From NCBI GenBank assembly GCA_036271855.1, contig DATAZV010000015.1:1-18531 (forward strand): a DNA stretch of 18,531 bases, given 5' to 3'. The notes beneath the pieces are model-generated. The model searched no databases. It saw only the letters and a program-made list of their open reading frames with translations, and was not told the DNA's origin. Both the position numbers and the translations under genes were made by a program. This document shows, piece by piece, positions 13,568 to 18,531 of this stretch. The stretch's first letter is position 1. Each line of letters starts with the position of its first letter. This DNA comes from JAQGMJ01 sp036271855 (GTDB lineage: Bacteria; Pseudomonadota; Gammaproteobacteria; Burkholderiales; JAEUOS01).

Positions 13568-13997
13568 GCGTGCGCCCGTCATCGATCGCCGGCCGCACCT
13601 CGCGCACCTCGTGGAATTCGGCCTCGATCACATCATCGTTGGCCGCCCGCGGCGCTGCCGCGGCGGCGTTCACCAGGCGCGCCGGCAGCAGCAACACCAC
13701 CAGCGCCAGCAGGTCGCTCAGCACCCCCGGGAACAGCAGCAGCGCCCCAGCGAAAAATGCCCGCGCGCTCGCCAGGATGCGCCACAGCGAGCCGCCCGCC
13801 ACCTGTGCGTTGCCCGATTGCAGCGCCATCAGGGTTGCGCGTAAGCCCGACTTGGCCAGGCCGATCAGCAACATCCCCGCCAGCGCCGTCACTAGCAGCC
13901 AAAGCAGAAAAGGCGTACCGTAGTGGCCAAGCAAAAAAGCCGTCAACAGCAGGTCGACCAGCGGCAGCAGCAGTACTATCCAGAATATGCGTAGCAT
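13557..13997 (-). CDS. fxsA: FxsA family membrane protein
   Basis: FxsA is a small inner membrane protein; in E. coli its overproduction relieves exclusion of phage T7 by the F plasmid, and its native function is not settled. The product has 146 residues. Hydrophobic segments are visible at about 4-22, 28-48 and 80-107, including the family signature GALLLFPGVLSDLLALVVLLLP. The C-terminal cytosolic tail holds the typical DVIEAEFHEV followed by charged residues. It lies on the minus strand, convergent with the aldolase gene and divergent from cutA, from which it is separated by 70 bp. The ribosome binding site before the ATG is weak. Confidence 0.9.
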   Translation of the reverse strand: MLRIFWIVLLLPLVDLLLTAFLLGHYGTPFLLWLLVTALAGMLLIGLAKSGLRATLMALQSGNAQVAGGSLWRILASARAFFAGALLLFPGVLSDLLALVVLLLPARLVNAAAAAPRAANDDVIEAEFHEVREVRPAIDDGRTPRP

Positions 13998-14020
13998 GGC
14001 GGGTTCGCGTATGGGCCTGC

Positions 14021-14049
14021 GTTATAGGTGCGCGTCAGGGTGCGGGAAA
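14021..14049 (-). promoter_or_regulatory. Weak candidate promoter for fxsA
   Basis: On the minus strand TATAAC (plus 14021-14026) lies 17 bp from TTTCCC (plus 14044-14049). The -10 is a 5/6 match and the -35 is poor. It would give a leader of about 17 nt for fxsA. The region is shared with the cutA upstream sequence. Support is by position and the -10 only. Confidence 0.28.
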
Positions 14050-14067
14050 AACAGGAGACAAAGGGAA

Positions 14068-14391
14068 ATGAGCGACGTCCTGGTGGTCATGACCAACACG
14101 CCCAATATCGATGTTGCCCGAAAGATTGCGGACGATTTGCTGGAAAAAAAGATCGCCGCCTGCGTAAATATTGTAAGCGGATGTGAATCCCACTTCATCT
14201 GGAAGGGCAAGCGCGAGCAGGCCGCCGAATTCCATGTGCAGATCAAGACCACCGTCAGCCGTTACAACCAGGTCGAGTCATCCATCCGCGCCCTGCATCC
14301 GTATCACGTCCCTGAGATCATCGCTTTTCCGGTCAGCCGCGGCTCCCACGACTACCTCTCCTGGGTCACCGAAGAAACCTGGAAGCTCTAG
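14068..14391 (+). CDS. cutA: Divalent cation tolerance protein CutA
   Basis: CutA1 is a small trimeric ferredoxin-like protein that binds divalent copper in vitro; its physiological role is uncertain. The product has 107 residues (112 in E. coli). Seen are the N-terminal strand VLVVMTNTP, the AACVNIVSG segment with the conserved Cys32, the WKGK turn, the YHVPEIIAFPV strand and DYLSWVTEET near the C-terminus. The frame is open further upstream, but AGGAG (14053-14057) and the conserved beginning favour 14068. It is followed 111 bp later by a dsbD-like gene, a pairing common in betaproteobacteria. Confidence 0.93.
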   Translation: MSDVLVVMTNTPNIDVARKIADDLLEKKIAACVNIVSGCESHFIWKGKREQAAEFHVQIKTTVSRYNQVESSIRALHPYHVPEIIAFPVSRGSHDYLSWVTEETWKL

Positions 14392-14430
14392 GCCGCGCTG
14401 CTGCTTGTACGGGGCGGTAGAAATACGGAT

Positions 14431-14446
14431 GGCGGCCTTGGCCGCC
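14431..14446 (+). promoter_or_regulatory. GC-rich hairpin between cutA and the dsbD-like gene
   Basis: GGCGGC (14431-14436) pairs with GCCGCC (14441-14446) around a CTTG loop, a stable tetraloop type. It lies 39 bases after the cutA stop. No T-run follows, so termination is uncertain. The rest of this 111-bp gap shows no clear promoter or ribosome binding site for the next gene. Confidence 0.4.
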
Positions 14447-14502
14447 CCCTGCCATGCTTGGCTCCATCCTCTGATACCCACGCTCAAGCGTCACATAGCG
14501 CC

Positions 14503-15366
14503 ATGAACCGACTGCTTCGCCCCTTCCTGTTTTTCCTGCTTTGCCTGGCCGGCATGGCGCCCCTCGTGCCCGCCGCCGCCATCGTGCCCTTCGTGAAGGC
14601 GACGGATCTGCTCGAAAACGAGCAGGCCTTCCGCTTTTCCGCGCGCCTCAAAGACCCGCACACCGTCGAAGTGCATTACGACATCGCCCCCGGCTACTAC
14701 ATGTACCGCGAGAACTTCCGCTTCGCCGCCGACGGCGCGCAACTCGGCAAAGCCGCGCTGCCGCCCGGCCAAAAAAAGTTCGACCAAAATTTCAACAAGA
14801 TCGTGGAAACCTACCGCAGCAGCGTGGTGATCCTGCTGCCGTTGCGCGCCGCCAAGGGCGCGGTCACGGTGAAAATCACTTCGCAAGGCTGCGCCGACAT
14901 CGGCGTGTGCTACCCGCCGATCGTGCAAAGCGCCACCCTCGACCCGAAAAGCGCCCGCGCTCCTATCGACAACCTCGACATTCTTCCGGTCGCGTTCAAC
15001 ACCGCGCACACCCCGGGCTTCACCCAGGTGGCCTCATCCGCGCAGCTGGACACCGCGCTGCAAGGCGGCCGCGTTTCCATGCTCGACTTCTACGCCGACT
15101 GGTGCGGCCCCTGCAAGCAAATGCAGCGCCTCACCTTCAGCGACGCCCGCGTGAAACAAAAGCTCGCGGCGCTCGCCGCCCTGCAGGCCGACGTCACCCG
15201 CAACAGTGCGGACGACCAGGCCCTGCTCAAGCGCTTCAAGCTGGTCGGCCCGCCCGGCATCATTTTCTTTGATCGCCAGGGCAAGGAAATTCCCGCCCTG
15301 CGCGTGATCGGCTACCAGCCGCCGGAAAAATTTCTCCAGACCCTGGAGCAAGCCGCGCAGTTGTAG
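14503..15366 (+). CDS. DsbD-like alpha-gamma fusion lacking the membrane domain
   Basis: Full-length DsbD has a periplasmic alpha domain, an eight-helix beta domain and a thioredoxin-like gamma domain (about 560-600 residues), moving electrons from cytosolic thioredoxin to periplasmic disulfides. This product has only 287. Residues 1-26 are a signal peptide. Residues 28-147 match DsbD alpha: PGYYMYRENF, a cap loop with Phe97, and the redox pair Cys130/Cys136 in QGCADIGVCYPP. Residues 178-285 match DsbD gamma: DFYADWCGPCKQ with Cys201/Cys204 and cis-Pro251 in VGPPGIIFF. A polar linker of about 30 residues replaces the beta domain, with no frame break. The start follows the signal peptide; its ribosome binding site is poor. 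An earlier TTG (14458) is less likely. A separate CcdA-like partner may supply electrons. Confidence 0.88.
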   Translation: MNRLLRPFLFFLLCLAGMAPLVPAAAIVPFVKATDLLENEQAFRFSARLKDPHTVEVHYDIAPGYYMYRENFRFAADGAQLGKAALPPGQKKFDQNFNKIVETYRSSVVILLPLRAAKGAVTVKITSQGCADIGVCYPPIVQSATLDPKSARAPIDNLDILPVAFNTAHTPGFTQVASSAQLDTALQGGRVSMLDFYADWCGPCKQMQRLTFSDARVKQKLAALAALQADVTRNSADDQALLKRFKLVGPPGIIFFDRQGKEIPALRVIGYQPPEKFLQTLEQAAQL

Positions 15367-15388
15367 CTTGCGGTGCGAAGCCGGCCGG

Positions 15389-15406
15389 CACCCGGCGCAC
15401 CGGGTG
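15389..15406 (+). promoter_or_regulatory. Hairpin after the dsbD-like gene
   Basis: CACCCGG (15389-15395) pairs with CCGGGTG (15400-15406) around a CGCA loop, 22 bases after the stop codon. No T-run follows. It may stabilise the transcript end or contribute to factor-dependent termination. A TTGACG (15431-15436) further on resembles a -35 element, but no matching -10 is seen at the right distance. Confidence 0.38.
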
Positions 15407-15493
15407 ATACGCCGCTTGGTGATTCGCGGATTGACGCCGCCGCCGATTTTTGAAACTCTCGGTACATCGCAAGCGTCGCCTGAGGATTTCCCG

Positions 15494-16414
15494 ATGTCCC
15501 TGTTCCCCCCGCCCACGGTCATCGCCACCGAGGTGTTCTGCCGCATCCCCGACCAGTACCGCAAAAAAGGCGTCAGCACCCACTGGGTCAAGACCCATCG
15601 CGGCGGCGCCTCCACCGAGTGCTATCTGGAAGGACCCTCGTTCGACCGCGCCGGCAATCTCTACATCACCGACATTCCCTTCGGCCGCGTGTTTCGCATT
15701 TCGCCGCAAGGTGATTGCGCGCTGGTGGCCGAATACGAGGGCGAGCCCAATGGCCTGAAAATCCATCGCGACGGGCGCATCTTCATCACCGACCACGCCC
15801 GCGGCATCATGCAACTGGACCCCGCCAACGGCGCGGTGACGACCTTCTTCGGTAGCGAGCAGATTGCCGACTACAAGGGCGTCAACGACCTGGTGTTCGC
15901 CGGCAACGGCGACATGTATTTCACCGACCAGGGCGAAACCGGCTTGCACGACCCTACCGGGCGTGTCTACCGCCTCACCGCCGACAGCCGCCTGCAAACC
16001 GTGCTGGCCAACCTGCCCAGTCCCAACGGCCTGGTGTTCAACGCCGCCGAAACCATCCTGCATGTGGCCTGCACCCGCGCCAACGCGGTGTGGCGCCTGC
16101 CGATGGCGAAAGACGGCAGCACCAGCAAAGTCAACGTCGGCATTTATCTCTCCGGCGGCAGCGGGCCGGACGGCCTGGCGATGGACGAGGCCGGCGGCCT
16201 CACCGTGGCGCACAACCAGATGGGCGCGGTGTGGATGTTCGACAAAAAAGGCATCCCGCGCTACAAGTTCGAATCCTGCCGCGGCGACCACACCACCAAT
16301 ATCGCCTACGGCGGCGCGGGCAACAAATTTCTCTACATCTGCGAGGCCGAAAGCGGCTGCGTACTGCGCGCCGAGTCGCCAGTGGCCGGGCGCCTGATGT
16401 ACTCGCACATGTAA
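15494..16414 (+). CDS. SMP-30/gluconolactonase/LRE family protein
   Basis: The product has 306 residues and is predicted to be a six-bladed beta propeller of the SMP-30/gluconolactonase family, usually metal-dependent lactonases acting on sugar lactones. Likely metal and active-site positions are Glu46 (YLEGPSF), Asn131 (GVNDLVF), Asn178 (SPNGLVF) and Asp226 (GPDGLAMD), with repeated GNLYITD / GDMYFTD blade strands. No signal peptide is seen. The frame is open upstream to 15368, but GAGG (15482-15485) and the conserved core favour the ATG at 15494. It converges with the Bug receptor gene, whose stop codon lies 6 bp away. The lactone substrate is unknown; related enzymes include those of sugar acid or aromatic catabolism. 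Confidence 0.88.
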   Translation: MSLFPPPTVIATEVFCRIPDQYRKKGVSTHWVKTHRGGASTECYLEGPSFDRAGNLYITDIPFGRVFRISPQGDCALVAEYEGEPNGLKIHRDGRIFITDHARGIMQLDPANGAVTTFFGSEQIADYKGVNDLVFAGNGDMYFTDQGETGLHDPTGRVYRLTADSRLQTVLANLPSPNGLVFNAAETILHVACTRANAVWRLPMAKDGSTSKVNVGIYLSGGSGPDGLAMDEAGGLTVAHNQMGAVWMFDKKGIPRYKFESCRGDHTTNIAYGGAGNKFLYICEAESGCVLRAESPVAGRLMYSHM

Positions 16415-16420
16415 CAGGCT

Positions 16421-17368
16421 CTAATCGTTTACCTTTTTCATCACCTTGCCCGCGGTCGCCATCTCCGCCTTGATCACGGCGACGAATTCCTCCGGCGTGC
16501 TGCCGATCGGCTCGACCCCGGCAGCCAGAAAGTTCTGCCGCACTTCCGGGCGCTTCAGCGCTGCCACCACTTCGGCGTTCAGGCGTTGGACGATGGCAGG
16601 CGGCGTGCCGCCGGGCGCGAGCAGCCCGAAATTGGCGGCGACTTCAAACCCCGGTACGCCCGATTCCGCAACCGTCGGCACGTCAGGAAGCAGCACGAAA
16701 CGCTTGGCCGTGGTGACGGCCAGCGCCCGCAGGCGTCCGGCCTTGATATAGGTGCTCGCCGCCGAGGCGGGCGCGAACATCATCTGCACCTGGCCGCCGA
16801 GCAAGCCGACCACCGCCGGTCCGCCGCCCTTGTAAGGCACGGGAACGATATTCACTTCGGTCATCTGCCGGAACAGCGCGCCGGCCAGATGCGGCGGGCC
16901 GCCGGGGGAGGCGATCGCATAGTTGAGCGTTCCCGGCTTGGCCTTCGCCATCGCGATCACTTCGCCCACGTTCTTGGCCTGAAAATCCGGCTGCACCACC
17001 AGCACGGCGGGCGAGCGGTCCGTGATGGTGATGGGCGCGAAATCCTTGACCGGATCCCAGCTGATCTTGCGGGTGAACCCCGAAAGCCAATGCGCGCTGC
17101 CGTTCTGCACCAGGGTGTAGCCGTCCGGCGCCGAATGAAACGCCAGGTCGCCGGTCATCACGCTGGGGTGGTTCTCGATGTACACCTGCTGGCCCAGCGG
17201 ACCCGAGATCGCCTGCGCGATCACTCGCGCGCTCACATCCGGCGCGCTGCCCGGTTCACCGGCGAGGATGCGGATCGGCCGCGTTGGATACGCCTGCGCC
17301 AGTGCGAGGTTGGCGCAGAGCGCCGTGCAGGCGATGAAGAATATGCGGTACAGCTTGGGCAAAGTCAT
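16421..17368 (-). CDS. Bug/TctC family tripartite tricarboxylate transport receptor
   Basis: Bug proteins are periplasmic solute receptors that bind carboxylates or similar small molecules; they are hugely expanded in Bordetella and relatives, and most lack a linked TctAB permease. The product has 315 residues. Residues 1-24 form a signal peptide ending in ALA, followed by the typical YPTRPIRIL. Conserved segments are SAPDGYTLVQNGS, NVVPVPYKGGGP-like (NIVPVPYKGGGPAVVGLLGG) and LPDVPTVAESGVPGFE. The ATG (17366-17368) has AGGGGA (plus 17374-17379) about 6 bases upstream. No permease genes lie in the window, so it may be an orphan receptor. The ligand is not predictable. Confidence 0.93.
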   Translation of the reverse strand: MTLPKLYRIFFIACTALCANLALAQAYPTRPIRILAGEPGSAPDVSARVIAQAISGPLGQQVYIENHPSVMTGDLAFHSAPDGYTLVQNGSAHWLSGFTRKISWDPVKDFAPITITDRSPAVLVVQPDFQAKNVGEVIAMAKAKPGTLNYAIASPGGPPHLAGALFRQMTEVNIVPVPYKGGGPAVVGLLGGQVQMMFAPASAASTYIKAGRLRALAVTTAKRFVLLPDVPTVAESGVPGFEVAANFGLLAPGGTPPAIVQRLNAEVVAALKRPEVRQNFLAAGVEPIGSTPEEFVAVIKAEMATAGKVMKKVND

Positions 17369-17478
17369 CGATGTCCCCTGTTTGTCATGCCGGCGCGAAT
17401 CCGGCGCGTCGGCTCTGCGTGAGCAGCTTGCCGGATTGATTCATCCGATTAGCCGCATCTCTCGCAAAGCCGTCCGAA

Positions 17479-17484
17479 ATTATA
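17479..17484 (-). promoter_or_regulatory. Perfect -10 element for the Bug receptor gene
   Basis: Plus-strand ATTATA at 17479-17484 reads TATAAT on the minus strand. At 17 bp spacing the -35 would be CGAACA (plus 17502-17507), matching only the final ACA. Transcription would start near 17472, giving a leader of about 100 nt. The element abuts the inverted repeat TGTCCGGACA, which would sit within this promoter's spacer. Confidence 0.45.
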
Positions 17485-17511
17485 TGTCCGGACAGGTTAT
17501 TTGTTCGTACA
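17485..17511. promoter_or_regulatory. Twin operator-like inverted repeats in a divergent promoter
   Basis: TGTCCGGACA (17485-17494) is a perfect 10-bp palindrome. TGTTCGTACA (17502-17511) matches it at 8 of 10 positions and shares the form TGTnCGnACA. Centres are 17 bp apart. The pair overlaps the minus promoter and the plus -10 TACAAT (17508-17513). Such paired sites suggest a dimeric repressor, for instance of the TetR or GntR type; the regulator is not identified in the window. Confidence 0.5.
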
Positions 17512-17513
17512 AT
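17508..17513 (+). promoter_or_regulatory. -10 element for the SDR gene
   Basis: TACAAT is a 5/6 match to the -10 consensus. No good -35 exists at 16-18 bp; that position is occupied by the palindrome TGTCCGGACA, so activator dependence or weak basal activity is possible. The start would be near 17520, giving a short leader of about 31 nt. The gene lacks a clear Shine-Dalgarno sequence. Confidence 0.42.
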
Positions 17514-17550
17514 GTGCGCCCAAGCCGCGCCAAAACCGTTAATTCATCTC

Positions 17551-18531
17551 ATGCAAAAACACACCGCCGTCATCGCCGGCGCCTCCGGGCTGATCGGCCG
17601 GCGCCTGGCCGAGCACCTCGAACAAACGGGACAGTGGAACGTCATCCGCCTCTCCCGCACCGCGCGCGCCGACGGCCGCCACTGGGTCGGCGTCGAGCTG
17701 GCGGATGCGGCCGACTGCAAGGCCAAGCTGGGCGGCCTGAAGGAAGTCAGCCACATTTTCTACGCCGCCCGCTCCGACCACCCGGAGGGCATGCCCGAGC
17801 CGGTCGAGCGCAATACCGACATGCTCGCCAATCTGGTCGATGCACTCGAACACAGCTCGCCGCTGCAACACGTGCACGCGGTGCACGGCAGCAAATACTA
17901 CGGCCACATGCAAGGCCCGGTGCCCGTGCCCATCACCGAGGACGCGCCGCGCGGCAAGCTAGACAACTATTACTTTCACCAGGAAGACTTTTTGAAGACC
18001 CGTTTGCGGCAGCGGGCAGAAGGCGCCCGCTGGACCTGGTCCACCACCCGGCCGCACTGCTTTTGCGACCCCGCCATCGATACTCCCCGCTCGATTGGCC
18101 TGGTGATTGCCTGCTACGCCGCCGTGCAGCGCGAGCTCGGCCTGCCGCTGGACTTTCCCGGCACCGAAACAGCCTTTACCGTGCGCACCCAGTTCACCGA
18201 TTTGCGCCTGCTGGCGCGCGCGCTGGCCTGGATGGCCGACGAACCGCGCTGCGCCAACCAGGCCTTCAACGTCGTCAATGGCGACACGCCGAGCTGGCAG
18301 CAGCTCTGGGCCGGCTATGCCGAGTACTTCGGCGTCAAGCTGGGCGGCCCGCACGAATTCAGCCTGGCCCAATACCTGGCCGACAAGGAAGATCTGTGGA
18401 GCGCGATGGCGCGCAAGCACAATCTCAAGCCCACTCGCCTGCACGAACTCACGCTTCCCGCCTATGGCGATTACCAGTTCCGCCCGCAGTGGGAAGTGGT
18501 GTCGTCGATGGAAAAAGCGCGTAGCCTCGGC
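17551..18531 (+). CDS. PRISE-like SDR family oxidoreductase, 3' truncated
   Basis: The reading frame is open from the ATG to the window end (327 codons, no stop). It belongs to the short-chain dehydrogenase superfamily and resembles the PRISE group (plant progesterone 5beta-reductase/iridoid synthase and bacterial relatives), NADPH-dependent enone reductases. Seen are the nucleotide-binding GASGLIG (10-16), the LSR that follows strand beta2 (34-36), GSKYYG with Lys115, and NYYFHQEDFL with Tyr140/Tyr141, matching the lysine and tyrosine motifs of that group. WSTTRPHCF follows at the substrate side. Family length is roughly 350-390, so the missing part is probably small. No Shine-Dalgarno sequence is evident. 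Enone reduction is an inference from family resemblance. Confidence 0.82.
   Translation, partial: MQKHTAVIAGASGLIGRRLAEHLEQTGQWNVIRLSRTARADGRHWVGVELADAADCKAKLGGLKEVSHIFYAARSDHPEGMPEPVERNTDMLANLVDALEHSSPLQHVHAVHGSKYYGHMQGPVPVPITEDAPRGKLDNYYFHQEDFLKTRLRQRAEGARWTWSTTRPHCFCDPAIDTPRSIGLVIACYAAVQRELGLPLDFPGTETAFTVRTQFTDLRLLARALAWMADEPRCANQAFNVVNGDTPSWQQLWAGYAEYFGVKLGGPHEFSLAQYLADKEDLWSAMARKHNLKPTRLHELTLPAYGDYQFRPQWEVVSSMEKARSLG

Noticed and set aside
15431..15468. TTGACG followed by TACATC as a promoter for the SMP-30 gene
   Set aside because: The two hexamers are 26 bp apart and no acceptable -10 lies at 16-18 bp.
17178..18524. A 448-codon plus-strand frame covering the end of the Bug gene and the SDR gene
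   Set aside because: Its product is low-complexity Arg/Pro/Ala/Gly sequence; the SDR frame starting at 17551 gives a clear enzyme, so the other frame is a shadow.
1..18531. CRISPR arrays, tRNA or rRNA genes, insertion sequences, and phage attachment sites
   Set aside because: No regularly spaced repeats, cloverleaf-like sequences, transposase frames or terminal inverted repeats were seen anywhere in the window.

Overview
The window is a high-GC bacterial chromosome segment, most likely from a betaproteobacterium. The evidence is the uninterrupted S10-spc-alpha ribosomal protein order, the betaproteobacterial style of the proteins (for example the RpoA C-terminus ending in ENWPPAGLEKV), and a fxsA / cutA / dsbD-type cluster after rplQ together with a Bug-family solute receptor. 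I cannot fix the genus from the sequence alone.

Layout. Positions 1-3601 hold the distal S10 operon: rplW (5' truncated), rplB, rpsS, rplV, rpsC, rplP, rpmC, rpsQ. A 209-bp gap with a good sigma70-type promoter and three inverted repeats starts the spc cluster (3811-9319): rplN, rplX, rplE, rpsN, rpsH, rplF, rplR, rpsE, rpmD, rplO, secY. Next come a short apparent remnant of infA, then rpmJ (37 codons) and the alpha cluster rpsM, rpsK, rpsD, rpoA, rplQ. A terminator-like hairpin lies inside the alpha cluster between rpsK and rpsD. A perfect 28-bp palindromic terminator closes the ribosomal block at about 12659.

The rest is accessory or housekeeping. It holds a class II aldolase-family enzyme with its own promoter candidate; fxsA on the minus strand; cutA; a periplasmic protein that looks like DsbD with the whole transmembrane domain missing; an SMP-30/gluconolactonase-family protein; a Bug/TctC-type periplasmic receptor on the minus strand; and a PRISE-type (progesterone 5beta-reductase/iridoid synthase-like) short-chain reductase cut by the window end. 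The last two are divergent. Their shared intergenic region carries two related inverted repeats that overlap opposing -10 elements.

How the parts work together. The first 12.6 kb makes ribosomal proteins, the SecY channel and the RNA polymerase alpha subunit, coordinated by long polycistronic transcripts. The intercistronic hairpins suggest internal tuning. The last 6 kb looks like small-molecule metabolism plus envelope redox functions. The observations most worth checking are the beta-less DsbD fusion, the decayed infA, the mid-operon attenuator before rpsD, the twin-operator divergent promoter, and the structured leader of rplN.
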